Shown here piece after piece: positions 16,216 through 25,862 of a DNA stretch of 64,000 nucleotides. Source of the DNA: Sphaerotilus hippei. Lineage in GTDB: Bacteria; Pseudomonadota; Gammaproteobacteria; Burkholderiales; Burkholderiaceae_C. Every line of letters begins with the position of its first letter. Positions within the stretch are counted from its first letter, which is position 1. The stretch spans positions 306,030-370,029 of the forward strand of contig NZ_QJJS01000002.1 in NCBI RefSeq assembly GCF_003201595.1. Direction: 5' to 3'. The translations under genes were made by a program, and so were the position numbers. Under the pieces are notes generated by a model, which was not told the origin of the DNA, ran no database searches, and saw nothing but the letters and a program-made list of their open reading frames with translations.

Positions 16216-18735
16216 TCAGGCGAGGGCCATCGCGGGCATCGTGCGCCCCATCACCTCGGCCACCATGGCCTGCGGATCGAGCAGCTGGATCAGCACGTCG
16301 GCGTGGCGGGTGCCGTCGATGACCTGCGCATCGAGCAGGCCGCCGATCCACGGGGCGAAGCTGCTGACCCCTTCCGGGGCGACGTGCAGGCGATGGCGGT
16401 CCACGGACATCACCGCCAGCACGTCGTCCACCCGCAGTCCGAGCACGGGCTGCTCCGGCGCCTGCGGCGAGCGCAGCACCAGCACCACCCCGTCGGTGGC
16501 CCGGGCCGGGTAGTCGACGCCGAAGTGGCGGCGTGCGCACTGCACCTGCACCAGCTGCGGCTGCTGGTGGCACGAGACCTCCAGCAGTCCCACCGCGCAG
16601 GGGTGCGTGCCCGGCGTGCGCACCAGGCCGCGGGGCGAGATCGCCTCCATCACGGCGGCGGCCGGCAGCGCGTAGCGGGCCGGCCCGACCTGGAAGATCG
16701 CGACGTCCATGCTCTGCTCGCGCCGGGTGACCGGCGCCATGCGCAGCGTCAGGTCGCTCATGGCCGAGTGGCGCCGTTCGGTGTTGCCCAGGCGCAGGCC
16801 GACCACGGCGCTGACCTGGTTCTTGTGGCCGTCCGTGGTCTTGAACTCCCGGTAGCCCCCGGCACGCACCCGGGCGCAGGTGTAGTGCACGCCACCGTGT
16901 TCGACGATGGCCCGCTCGCCGGCGAAGCCCAGGGTCCGGTCGGTGCACAGCTCGGGGTGGCTGGAGGCCAGCACCAGGCCGCTGTCGTCGACGAAGGCGG
17001 CGAAGCCCTGGCGGTCGGCGATGATCTCGCCCAGCATGGCGTGCAGCTCGCGGCGGGCGTTGAAGACGATCGCGATGCCGCCGAGCGCCTCGCGGCCCGG
17101 CTCCCCGCTGCGCACGGCGGCGAGGTAGGCATAGGTGGGTCCCTGCGTGTGCAGCGCGGTGTCCTCGAAGCGGCTGACCGCGTACTGCTGCGGATCGCCC
17201 AGGCCGCGCACGGCCTGCAGCCACTCGGGGTCGACCGGGCTGCCGACCAGCCCGCTCGCCTCGTCCGCCCGCGAGCAGCCGCGGATCACGCCGTGGGCGT
17301 CGAACACGACCAGCCGGCTGTAGACGGTGTAGAGGCCGTTGATGTGATCGAGCACCGGGGCCAGCGCCTGCGTGCAGGCGCTGCCGGGCTCGCCGGCCAG
17401 CGCGCGCTGGATGGCGGGCGACAGCGCCCACCAGCGGCAGTCGTTGGCGCGTTCGTAGAGGTTGCGGTCCATCACGTCGGCGGCCATGCGGGCCAGGTCG
17501 ACCGACTGCAGGCGCGAGCGTGACAGCGAGGTGCGGTAGAGGTCCTTGGTGGCGCGGTCGACCCGCTCGCGGGTGCGCTGGCCGGCCACGCTGACCTGGC
17601 TGAGCACGGCCTTCAGGCGGGAGGCATCGGCGCGGGGATCGCCGGCCCGGACGTGGTCGCCGCTGTCGAGGCGGCCGTTCCACACCACGCGGCGCAGGTC
17701 GCGGTTGATCGCGTCGGCGTCGCGGCAGATCGTGTCCAGCTCCGGATTGTCCAGCGGCACGTTGTCGATCACTTCGCTGTCGTCGTGGTGCTGGCGGAAG
17801 GCCGTCAGCAGCGACACCATCGCCTGGGCCCGCCAGCCCGGGCCGCGGTAGCCCTGGTAGCCGTGCGAGGGGCAGGCCACCGTCATGTACTCGCGCCCGG
17901 CGAAGGCCGTCAGCGTGATGCGGTCGTCGGGCACCGGACGCATCAGCGCCCCGACGGGCACGTGGGCCTCGTCGTTGCTCACGATGACACGGTGGTCGTC
18001 GCCGATCAGCACCAGCGCCAGGTGGTGGCGGCCGTCGTCGACGTCGCGGAAGATGCGGCCCATCTCGTCGGCGAAGCGGAAGCGCAGCACCAGCACCCCC
18101 ACCGGGTGGCCACGGGCATCGCTGATGCGGTGGGCGTAGAGCAGGGCGGGGGTGTCGCCGCCGAGGTCGCTGAGGCGGAACTGCTCGACGTGGCCGTCGC
18201 GCTCGAGGGCCCGGGCCAGCAGCGCGTCGGTGCAGCGGGTCAGGCCGGCCTGCTCGTCCAGGCGGGCGAGCACCTCGCCCGACGGCGCGAGCAGGATCAC
18301 GTCGTCGTAGACCGTGTACTTGGCGCGGTAGTCCCGCAGGCGCTGGACCATGGCCGTGCGCAGCGCGGCGCGCGAGCCGGCGTCGGCGCTGCAGAAATCG
18401 CGCACCACGTCGTCGGTGGCGAGGAAGCCGACGTCGGCCGTGCGTTCGTAGAGGTTGCGCACCAGGATGTCGATCGCGCACTGGGCCTTGGCGGTCAGGT
18501 CGTCGGCCAGCTCGGCGTGGTTCTCCTCGATCATGCGGTCGATCAGGCGGCCCTGCAGATCATCGAAGCGTTCACGGGTCCGCACCAGCGTGGGCAGGAT
18601 GTTCTCGACCGCGTCGGGGCAGCTGATGGCGGCGCTGGACTCGATCATCTGCCACACCACACCCAGGTCGCGCAGATCACGCTCGGCCGCCTGCACCCGT
18701 CGCATGTGCACGACCAGATCGTCCGCTTTTTTCAT
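16216..18735 (-). CDS. Large Cache-type sensor protein with C-terminal CheW domain
   Basis: An 839-aa protein without obvious signal peptide or membrane helices. Two related sensor halves (about 60-330 and 390-640) look like PAS/Cache folds. Each has a NLYER segment (VRNLYERTADVGFL and DRNLYERANDCRWW), a YTVYxDV/YTVYSRLVVFD strand and an exposed VL/IVFN strand. A CheW-like domain follows at about 680-835 (VAIFQVGPARYALPAAAVMEAI, VLGLRVDDVLAVM). A CheW domain would dock onto CheA/MCP arrays, so this may be a cytoplasmic ligand sensor that feeds into chemotaxis. The start ATG at 18735 begins MKKADDLVV. No che genes are nearby. Confidence 0.75.
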   Translation of the reverse strand: MKKADDLVVHMRRVQAAERDLRDLGVVWQMIESSAAISCPDAVENILPTLVRTRERFDDLQGRLIDRMIEENHAELADDLTAKAQCAIDILVRNLYERTADVGFLATDDVVRDFCSADAGSRAALRTAMVQRLRDYRAKYTVYDDVILLAPSGEVLARLDEQAGLTRCTDALLARALERDGHVEQFRLSDLGGDTPALLYAHRISDARGHPVGVLVLRFRFADEMGRIFRDVDDGRHHLALVLIGDDHRVIVSNDEAHVPVGALMRPVPDDRITLTAFAGREYMTVACPSHGYQGYRGPGWRAQAMVSLLTAFRQHHDDSEVIDNVPLDNPELDTICRDADAINRDLRRVVWNGRLDSGDHVRAGDPRADASRLKAVLSQVSVAGQRTRERVDRATKDLYRTSLSRSRLQSVDLARMAADVMDRNLYERANDCRWWALSPAIQRALAGEPGSACTQALAPVLDHINGLYTVYSRLVVFDAHGVIRGCSRADEASGLVGSPVDPEWLQAVRGLGDPQQYAVSRFEDTALHTQGPTYAYLAAVRSGEPGREALGGIAIVFNARRELHAMLGEIIADRQGFAAFVDDSGLVLASSHPELCTDRTLGFAGERAIVEHGGVHYTCARVRAGGYREFKTTDGHKNQVSAVVGLRLGNTERRHSAMSDLTLRMAPVTRREQSMDVAIFQVGPARYALPAAAVMEAISPRGLVRTPGTHPCAVGLLEVSCHQQPQLVQVQCARRHFGVDYPARATDGVVLVLRSPQAPEQPVLGLRVDDVLAVMSVDRHRLHVAPEGVSSFAPWIGGLLDAQVIDGTRHADVLIQLLDPQAMVAEVMGRTMPAMALA

Positions 18736-18898
18736 GAAGCCCTCGTGGTTGGAGTTGTCCGGCGCAGTCTAGAGAGACCCTCATGGCTTGATGGATGAAC
18801 TGAAACGCGAAAAACCGGTCTGTTCCGCCGTTCGCCCCGACCTGGTGCAAAGTGTTGAAGCTGGATGGATTCACAGTGTCTGTGGCACACTGGATCGC

Positions 18899-20170
18899 AT
18901 GTCCTGTTCACCTGCCCCGGGCGAGGCACCGGCCCTCGCCGGACCCGCGACGATCACGCTGGAGCTGTTCGAGGCCCATGCCTGCGGTGTCGATCGGCCG
19001 CCCCCGCCGCCACGCCCCCGGCCCGGGCGTGGCCGCAGCGTGGCGCTGGCGATCGACGGCCCGGTGGCGACGGCGGTGGCCCGCCTGCCGGGGCGGGCCC
19101 TGCGGCGGCGCCTTGAACACGACTGGCAGCAGGACGCCCAGGCGCAGGTCGGCATCGGCCTGCAGCCCGAGCCTTGCCGCAGCCTGCTGCGGGTCAACGA
19201 CGGGCCCGACGTCGACCTGGCGCTGGCGATCAACCCTTACCGCGGCTGCTCCCATGCCTGCGTCTTCTGCCACGCCGAGCCCGCGGCGGCGGGCGGCGCG
19301 CCGATGCGCCTGCAGGTCAAGGTGAACGCCGCCGACCGCCTGCGCGAGGAGCTGCGCCGGCCGAACTACCGGCCCCGGCCGATCAGCCTGGGCTCGGACA
19401 CCGACGCCTACCAGCCCGCCGAACACCCGCTGCGCCTGACCCGCGCGCTGATCGAGGTGCTGCACGAGGCGGGGCATCCGCTGGCCATCACCACCCGCTC
19501 GGCCGGCATCGTGCGTGACCTCGACCTGCTCGCGCCGATGGCCGCCCGCGGCCAGGTGCGGGTGCTGATCAGCCTGGCCACGCTCGACGAGGGGCTCTGC
19601 CGGGCGCTGGAGCCCGGCGCCAGCCCGCCGGCGGACCGGCTGGCTGCGCTGCGCCTGCTGGCCGCCGCCGGCGTGCCGGTGGGGCTGAACCTGTCACCGC
19701 TGATGCCGGGCGTCAACGAGCACGGGATCGAGACCCTGGTCGAGGCGGCCGCCCGTGCGGGGGCCCGGTCGCTGCACTGGACGGTGCTGCAGCGCCCGGC
19801 GTGCGGCCTGGCGGCGCTGGGTGATGCGGTCGATGGGGTGCAGGCCGGTCGACCGGTGGCCGCAGGTGCCGAGGCGGACGGTGATCCGGCCCTCGCGCCC
19901 CTGGCGCTGCAGCCGCAGTGGCTGGACCTGGACCCGAACCCCGACCCCGACGAGCCGGCGGCGGCGCAGGCGGGCCCGCCCGATCCGCCCGATCCACGAT
20001 GGCACGGCCGCAGCCCCTGGGCGCAGGCCCTGGCCACACGCCTGCGCCAGGTGGCTCAGCGCCTGGGCCTGGCGCTGGAGGCGCCTGCGCTGGACGGCCG
20101 TGCCTTCGTCGCGCCGCGGCTTGCGGTCGATGTCCGCCGCCCGGTCGATCCGCAAGGCGAGCTGTTCTGA
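18899..20170 (+). CDS. PA0069-type radical SAM protein
   Basis: A 423-aa radical SAM enzyme of the SPL/Rv2578c-PA0069 group. The cluster motif CSHACVFC (CxxxCxxC) is in INPYRGCSHACVFCHAE, and the GSDTDAYQPAE segment is typical of this group. ATG 18899 is chosen because the stretch upstream to 18788 has atypical composition and is missing from the family. The reaction is unknown. The C-terminal third (about 300-380) is Pro/Asp-rich and low complexity (DPNPDPDEP), then a conserved end (RLAVDVRRPVDPQGELF). Confidence 0.85.
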   Translation: MSCSPAPGEAPALAGPATITLELFEAHACGVDRPPPPPRPRPGRGRSVALAIDGPVATAVARLPGRALRRRLEHDWQQDAQAQVGIGLQPEPCRSLLRVNDGPDVDLALAINPYRGCSHACVFCHAEPAAAGGAPMRLQVKVNAADRLREELRRPNYRPRPISLGSDTDAYQPAEHPLRLTRALIEVLHEAGHPLAITTRSAGIVRDLDLLAPMAARGQVRVLISLATLDEGLCRALEPGASPPADRLAALRLLAAAGVPVGLNLSPLMPGVNEHGIETLVEAAARAGARSLHWTVLQRPACGLAALGDAVDGVQAGRPVAAGAEADGDPALAPLALQPQWLDLDPNPDPDEPAAAQAGPPDPPDPRWHGRSPWAQALATRLRQVAQRLGLALEAPALDGRAFVAPRLAVDVRRPVDPQGELF

Positions 20171-20175
20171 GGCCC

Positions 20176-20193
20176 ACCGCCCTCCGGGGCGGT
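20176..20193. terminator. Bidirectional terminator-like hairpin
   Basis: ACCGCCC pairs with GGGCGGT around a TCCG tetraloop, between the radical SAM stop (20168-20170) and the DUF748 stop (20194-20196). The two stops flank the stem. Confidence 0.5.
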
Positions 20194-23157
20194 TCAGCGC
20201 AGCATGAACTGCACCCGCGGCTGGGTGCTGACTTCGGCGGAGGCGCCCACGGCCGCCACCTGCGACCGGTTCACCAGGATGCGCTCGGCCGGCAGGCGGC
20301 TGACGAGGTAGGCCATGACCTGGTCGGCGCGGCGATCGGCGAGCGCCAGCAGCGCGGCGGTCGGCACCTCGGTGGCGGCGGCCGAGGCGGCCCGGGCCGG
20401 TGCCGAGGCTGCGGCTGCCGTGGTGGCTGGAGCCACCGCGGGTGTCGTTGCGGGTGTGGCCTTGGCGGTCCGCGCGGCCTGGTCGCGCAGGGCGTCGGCG
20501 TCGCGTGCCGGATCGGCCTGGCCGGTGGCCTCCAGCTTCAGCTGCGGCCGGTCGGCGAGCTGGGTCGCCAGGCGATCCAGGCGCTCGCGGGCGGGGGCGT
20601 CCAGCTCGGCCGAGCCGGGGGCGAAGTCGACCTGCGCCATCTCCTCGCCGTCACCGCCCATCAGCAGCGCGAACGGCGCGGTGGCCGCGCGGGTCAGCAG
20701 GTTGAGCACCAGTTTCCAGATCACGCCGCCCACCGAGAACTGGGGGTCGTCGAGCGAGCCTGAGACCGGCAGCTGCAGGTCGATCTCGCCGCGGCGGTTC
20801 TTCATCAGCGACACCGCCAGCAGCACCGGCAGCCGGGTGGCGTCGGGGCTGTCGACGGCGGCCCCGAAGGTCAGCTGGTCGAGGAAGACCTGGTTGTCCG
20901 CCTGCAGCCGGCCCTCGTCGATGCGGTAGCGCAGCGTGACCGACATCGAGCCCTTGTCGATGCCGTAGCCGGCGTAACGCTCGGCGTAGGGGCTGAGGCG
21001 CGGCAGGGCGATGCCCCGGGCGCTGGCCTCGATATCGGTGTGCAGCTGCGCGCCCAGCGGATGCAGCGTGCCGGCGATGCGCAGCGGCGCGCCGTCGTCG
21101 AGCGCGCCGGCCAGCTCGACGCGGGCCGGCTTGAGGGCCGCCGAGCTCAGCGCCGACACCTTGCCGTCGAGCTTCGTCAGCCGGGCCGAGTAGTTGGGCC
21201 GGATGAAGAAGTCGCTGAAATGCACCGCGCTGCGCTGGATGCGGATGCCCTGCCAGCGCAGCTGAGGGCCGTTGGCCGGGCGGGTGTCGGCCGGGGCCGC
21301 GGCCTTGGCGGGCGCCGAGGCCGCCTGCGGCGTGGTCAGCGACTTCGGTGCGGCCTGCTCGTCGTGGCGCACGATGTCGCTGACGTTGAGGTGGGCGTCG
21401 GGGTGCAGGATCAGCCGGGCCTGCAGGCCGTCGAGGCTGATCTGTCCCAGGTCGGCGTTCAGGCGGGCGGCCCGCCAGTCGATGTCCAGCCCGTCGAAGC
21501 CCAGCTGCTTCCAGCCGACAAAATCGGCGCCGGTGACGCTGTCTCGGGTGTCCAGCCCGGCCACGCCGGCGCGGCCGGTGTAGTGCAGCTGCAGCGGGGC
21601 GTCACCGACCTGCTGCAGCGTCAGCCGGCCCTGGGCGGCCAGCGTGCCCGCGCCCAGCACCAGATTGACCTGGGGGGCGATGTAGGGCTGGGCCACCCGC
21701 AGGTCGATGCCCGCGAGCTGCAGCGTGGTGTCCAGGTCCAGCGGCGAGCGGCGCAGTTCACCCTGCAGCCGGATCGGCCCGGCGGCGCCCGCGGTCGGGC
21801 CGGCCGCGGAGGCCAGCGCGCCGTCGATCGTGTAGCGCAGGGCCTGGGTCGGGTCCTCGGACAGGCCTTCCAGCGTCAGGTTCGTGCGCTGCAGCTCGAA
21901 GGTGGTGGCCGGCTGGCGGCTGCCGTCACGCACCTGGACCAGACAGTCGGTGCAGCGCACCGTGCCGATCTTCCAGCGCAGCGCAGGAGCGGCCTCGGCC
22001 GCAGTGGCCGCCACCGGGGGGCCGGACGCGCTGGCGGCGGCCGACACCGGCGGGCGGGCCGGGCGGGGCGCCGCGGCCGGTGCGGGCGAGCGTGCGGCGG
22101 CCAGCGTGTAGCGCGCCTTCAGGCCGTCGATCTCCAGGGCCTCCAGCGAGTGCAGGCCCTGCAGCGGGGCCAGGTCCAGCCCTTTCAGCCGCAGCGAGGT
22201 CCAGCGGGCGCCGGCACCCTGGGCGGGCAGGTCGAGGTCGATGTCACGCAGTTCCAGCGAGCCCCGCACGACCAGGCGAGGGACCGCGGGTGCGGTGGCC
22301 GCCTCGAAGTCGATGTCCAGTTCGGTGTCCAGCTGACCGGCCTTCAGGGCCGGTGCCGTGCCGGCGGGCAGCGTGGCCTGCAGCAGGCGGTCCCAGGGGC
22401 GCAGGTCGACCTGCTGCCAGCCCAGGCTGAGCCGGGTGGGCTGGCCGGGCGCGAACGGGCGGGTGCGGCCCTGCAGCGTCAGCGGGCTGCCGTCGATGCG
22501 TGCTTCCAGGCGGGGCAGCACGTCCACCGCGACGTCGCTCGACAGGTTGGAGAGGAAGGGCAGGCCCAGCGACAGCGCCTCGATCCGGTGCTGCTGGCCG
22601 AGCACCCGGTCGTCGTAATCGATGCGGCCACCGGTCAGCTCGATGTTGTGCAGCGCGAAGCGGGCCGGTTCGGCGTCCGGGGGCGCGGGCGGCTCGCTGG
22701 CCTGGCGGGCGCGCAGGTGCTCGAGCACCGGGCTGAAGTTGAAGCGCTGCGCCGCCTCGCGGCGGATCCACAGCCGCGGCTGGTCCAGGCTCAGGCGCTC
22801 GAGCACGGGCGCACGCCGCCAGAAGGTCTCGCGCGACAGCCGGGCCTGCGCGCCGGCCAGGCTCAGCAGCGGGTCGTCCGCCGGCCCCACCCGCAGGCCC
22901 TTGAGCGTCAGCGTCAGGGTCCAGGGGTGCAGGTCGATCCGCTCCAGGCTCACCGGCGTGCCGAGCGCCTGTGCCGCCTCGGCCTCGACACGCTGGCGGG
23001 CCCAGCCGGGCAGCCACTGCGTGAGCACCAGCGTCCACAGCAGGGCCAGGCCGGCCAGGGTCAGCACCGTGGCGGCCAGGCGGCGCTGCCAGCGGGGCCG
23101 GGCGGGACGGGCCGGCGGGGCGGGAGCGTCGGTCGAGGCGGGCGGTTTCAGTGACAT
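20194..23157 (-). CDS. DUF748/AsmA-like envelope protein
   Basis: A 987-aa protein with one N-terminal helix (about 29-47: LAATVLTLAGLALLWTLVL) and a very long periplasmic part. Features match DUF748/AsmA-type proteins: LERIDLHPWTLTLTLKGLRVG near the N-terminus, repeated beta strands, and YAGYGIDKGSMSVTLRYRIDEGRLQADNQVFLDQLTFG with ATRLPVLLAVSLMKNRRGEIDLQLPVSGSLDDPQFSVGGVI near the C-terminus. The end (LDRLATQLADRPQLKLEATGQADPARDADALR) resembles an OmpA-type peptidoglycan-associated fold. AsmA-like proteins are implicated in phospholipid traffic and outer-membrane homeostasis. Ala/Pro-rich linkers at about 360-400 and 860-910. Confidence 0.85.
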   Translation of the reverse strand: MSLKPPASTDAPAPPARPARPRWQRRLAATVLTLAGLALLWTLVLTQWLPGWARQRVEAEAAQALGTPVSLERIDLHPWTLTLTLKGLRVGPADDPLLSLAGAQARLSRETFWRRAPVLERLSLDQPRLWIRREAAQRFNFSPVLEHLRARQASEPPAPPDAEPARFALHNIELTGGRIDYDDRVLGQQHRIEALSLGLPFLSNLSSDVAVDVLPRLEARIDGSPLTLQGRTRPFAPGQPTRLSLGWQQVDLRPWDRLLQATLPAGTAPALKAGQLDTELDIDFEAATAPAVPRLVVRGSLELRDIDLDLPAQGAGARWTSLRLKGLDLAPLQGLHSLEALEIDGLKARYTLAAARSPAPAAAPRPARPPVSAAASASGPPVAATAAEAAPALRWKIGTVRCTDCLVQVRDGSRQPATTFELQRTNLTLEGLSEDPTQALRYTIDGALASAAGPTAGAAGPIRLQGELRRSPLDLDTTLQLAGIDLRVAQPYIAPQVNLVLGAGTLAAQGRLTLQQVGDAPLQLHYTGRAGVAGLDTRDSVTGADFVGWKQLGFDGLDIDWRAARLNADLGQISLDGLQARLILHPDAHLNVSDIVRHDEQAAPKSLTTPQAASAPAKAAAPADTRPANGPQLRWQGIRIQRSAVHFSDFFIRPNYSARLTKLDGKVSALSSAALKPARVELAGALDDGAPLRIAGTLHPLGAQLHTDIEASARGIALPRLSPYAERYAGYGIDKGSMSVTLRYRIDEGRLQADNQVFLDQLTFGAAVDSPDATRLPVLLAVSLMKNRRGEIDLQLPVSGSLDDPQFSVGGVIWKLVLNLLTRAATAPFALLMGGDGEEMAQVDFAPGSAELDAPARERLDRLATQLADRPQLKLEATGQADPARDADALRDQAARTAKATPATTPAVAPATTAAAASAPARAASAAATEVPTAALLALADRRADQVMAYLVSRLPAERILVNRSQVAAVGASAEVSTQPRVQFMLR

Positions 23158-23250
23158 GCAGCGGTTCGGAGGTCGCGAGGGGCACGAAGCGTACCGCCAA
23201 ACGACGGCCCCGCTGTAACGGGGTTCACCGGGTGGGCCGCGCCGTCGTGG

Positions 23251-25074
23251 TCACGGGGGGCTCGGGGGCTGCGCCGAGGTGGAGGCGACCCGCTGCGCGG
23301 CGGCCTCGCGCTCCTGCGCGAACAGCTCCTCGAGCTGCTGGCGACCCTGGCGGGCCATCGAGACCAGCGCCTTCTCGTCCTGGTGGTGCGGCCACATGCG
23401 ATCGAGCTGCTCGAGGGAATGGCGCCGGAAGCGCTGTGCCAGGCGCCGCGCCTGGAACGGCTGCCAGCCCATCAGCTCGAGCACGCTGCGCCCGCTCATC
23501 AGCGCGGAGTCCAGCGTCTCGCGCTCGATCAGCGTGATCCCGCGGTCGCGCAGCGCGTAGTAGTGCTGCACGTTGCGCGCTCGTGCCACGATCTGCAGGT
23601 GCGGGAACTGCGCCCGCGCCACGTCGACCAGCCGCAGGCTGCGCTCGACGTCGTCGATGGCCACCACCAGCACCCGGGCCTGGCCGGCACCGGCCAGGCG
23701 CAGCAGGTCGAGCCGGGTCGCGTCGCCGTAGTGCACGCGGAAGCCGAAGCGCCGCAGCGTCTCGACCTGCTCGGCATCGTGGTCCAGCACGGTGGCCTTC
23801 AGGCCGTTGGCATAGAGCAGCCGGCCCACCACCTGCCCGTAGCGCCCGAAGCCGGCGATGATCACCGGCGCCTGCTGGGGCTCGGCCAGGGCATGGGGCG
23901 ACGGGGCCTGGCTGCGTGCCTGGCGCGGCAGCACCCAGCGGTCGATCAGCACCAGCAGCAGCGGGGTGATCAGCATCGACAGTGCCACCGTGCCGATCAG
24001 CACCGAGCTGTGCTGCGCCGTCAGGATGCCGGCGCTCTCGGCCTGCTGGAACACGACGAACGCGAACTCGCCGCCCTGGGCCAGCAGCAGCGTGAACACC
24101 GGTCGCTCCGCGGAGGGCACCTTCACCGCCCCGGCCAGCCCCCACAGCACCAGCGACTTGATCAGCAGGAAGCCGCCCAGCAGCCCGGCGACCAGCCAGG
24201 CCTGCTGCGCCAGGGCCTCGAAGTCGATGGCCATGCCCACCGCCATGAAGAACAGGCCCAGCAGCAGGCCCTTGAAGGGCTCGATGTCGGTCTCCAGCTG
24301 GCGCTTGTATTCGCTCTCGGCCAGCAGCACCCCGCCGAGGAAGGCGCCCAGCGCCATCGACAGGCCGACGGCCTCCATCAGGCTGGCCAGGCCCACGACC
24401 AGGGCCAGCGATGCGGCGGTGAAGATCTCCGTCGAGCGGCTGCGGGCCACCCAGCGCAGCGCATGGCGCAGCAGCAGCCGGCCGGCGATGATGATGCCCA
24501 CGATCACCGCCAGCGCTCGCAGCGCCTCCTGGGTGTGGTTGCCCGCTGCCTGGACCTCGCGCCCCAGCAGTGGAATCAGCGCCAGGATGGGAATGGCGGC
24601 GACGTCCTGGAACAGCAGGATCGCGAACACCGCCTGTCCGCCGGCCGTGGGCAGCAGGTGGCGTTCCTGCATCACCTGCAGCGACACGGCGGTCGACGAC
24701 AGGGCCAGCCCGAGCGCGCCGATCACCGCCATGTCGGTCGGCACGTCGAGCAGCACGGCCAGGCCGCCCAGCAGGCCGGCGCAGCCCAGCAGCTGCGCGC
24801 TGCCCCAGCCGAAGATCGGCCGCCGCATCGCCCACAGGCGCGGGGGCTCCAGCTCCAGCCCGATCAGGAACAGCATCAGCACCACGCCGAACTCGGCCAC
24901 ATGCAGGATGGAGTCCGGATCACGCACCAGGCCCAGCCCGAACGGGCCGATGGTGATGCCCGCGGCGAGGTAGCCGATGATGGAGCCGAGCCCGAACTTG
25001 CGGGCGAGCGGCACGGCGATGATCGCCGCGCACAGATAGACCAGGGTGGCCTGCAGCCAGTGATTCGAGGACAT
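23251..25074 (-). CDS. CPA2-family monovalent cation:proton antiporter (Kef type)
   Basis: A 607-aa membrane transporter. Residues 1-390 form about 12 helices with the CPA2 motifs GYLAAGITIGPFGLG and VLMLFLIGLELEP, plus ALGAFLGGVLLAESEY. A RCK/TrkA-N domain follows (VIIAGFGRYGQVVGRLLYANGLKATVLDHDAEQ, dinucleotide-binding GxGxxG), then a C-terminal helical tail (EALVSMARQGRQQLEELFAQERE). KefB/KefC-type glutathione-gated potassium efflux is the closest match, but no KefF/G ancillary flavoprotein is nearby. It lies on the minus strand, 93 bp downstream of the DUF748 start. Confidence 0.9.
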   Translation of the reverse strand: MSSNHWLQATLVYLCAAIIAVPLARKFGLGSIIGYLAAGITIGPFGLGLVRDPDSILHVAEFGVVLMLFLIGLELEPPRLWAMRRPIFGWGSAQLLGCAGLLGGLAVLLDVPTDMAVIGALGLALSSTAVSLQVMQERHLLPTAGGQAVFAILLFQDVAAIPILALIPLLGREVQAAGNHTQEALRALAVIVGIIIAGRLLLRHALRWVARSRSTEIFTAASLALVVGLASLMEAVGLSMALGAFLGGVLLAESEYKRQLETDIEPFKGLLLGLFFMAVGMAIDFEALAQQAWLVAGLLGGFLLIKSLVLWGLAGAVKVPSAERPVFTLLLAQGGEFAFVVFQQAESAGILTAQHSSVLIGTVALSMLITPLLLVLIDRWVLPRQARSQAPSPHALAEPQQAPVIIAGFGRYGQVVGRLLYANGLKATVLDHDAEQVETLRRFGFRVHYGDATRLDLLRLAGAGQARVLVVAIDDVERSLRLVDVARAQFPHLQIVARARNVQHYYALRDRGITLIERETLDSALMSGRSVLELMGWQPFQARRLAQRFRRHSLEQLDRMWPHHQDEKALVSMARQGRQQLEELFAQEREAAAQRVASTSAQPPSPP

Positions 25075-25862
25075 GGGTCGATTTTCTCAGACCGATCGAG
25101 CCGATTCGGGCGATCGCGCGCCGATCTTTCCAAGGGGTCGCGGGATGGCCATGTCGGCGATGACGCGGCTGCCAAGGAAGCGATCCGTGCAGGTGCGTCG
25201 AGAATCTGCAGAAGCGGTCCTATTTTCGTTTTGTCTGGAACGCTTCTGATCCACTCGGAATTTTCTGATGATGGGGCGGAATTTGTCCCGGAATCGGGTC
25301 AGGCGTCGTCTGTGCTGTTGGCCACGAAGTCCGTCTGCACGATCCCGAGTACATGTACGTAATGGGGTGCCGCGTGAAATTTTTCCGTCGAGGTGACGCT
25401 TCAGATGATCCGATTTGAAAAAATGCAACGCCAATTCTTCAGCCCGATCCGGCATCAATTTGACACAAGCAAAGTCAGACCGTAACCTTCAGATATGAAC
25501 GGTTTTTCGGGTTCAATCCAGTGGATGAAGCGGTGACCGAGGTCAACGCTGGGCTTGGTCATGCAGGGCGTGGTGCATCAGCCACCTCAAGGGAATGGCT
25601 GCGAGGTCTTGGTGCACCGAATTGGTGCGTTGTGACGTTCGCGTCGCTCAGCCCTCGCTGTCAGGTGGCGACTTTTCGCCTCTGTCACGACTGGGCGGCC
25701 TCGTTTCAGGGGCAGGTTCTTGTGAGTTGGTCAGCTCATGGGCTCCAATCCAGTCCGTTGGGCGCAACTCGAAGGCACGTCTGGAGGCGATCGGGCGGCC
25801 CTCGGGCCTGACCCGGTCCCGATCTTGTTTCTGGCTTTCAAATTCAACAAAAGGAATATCTT
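25075..25862. other. 788-bp gene-poor region before the glycan cluster
   Basis: No convincing gene. Short open frames here lack ribosome sites and family motifs. The part at about 25200-25520 is clearly richer in A+T than the rest of the window. It contains a good -35 element and a weak -10 (25460-25488), a 10-bp palindrome GTACATGTAC (25349-25358) and a small inverted repeat GCACC/GGTGC (25614-25628). It probably serves as a long leader or control region for the glycan genes. Confidence 0.5.
25460..25488 (+). promoter_or_regulatory. Candidate sigma-70 promoter of the glycan cluster
   Basis: A perfect -35 TTGACA (25460-25465), 17-bp spacer, then TAACCT (25483-25488) as a weak -10. It points towards the GTG start at 25863, which would leave a leader of about 370 nt. 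Confidence 0.45.

Noticed and set aside
14737..18481. Very long open frames antisense or out of frame to the FRG and Cache/CheW genes
   Set aside because: High G+C leaves few stops in non-coding frames. These translations are Arg/Ala/Pro/Gly-rich, lack family motifs and overlap well-supported genes.
25087..25458. A 123-codon minus-strand frame in the AT-rich gap
   Set aside because: Arg-rich, no ribosome site, no recognisable motif, and on the opposite strand to the likely leader of the glycan cluster.
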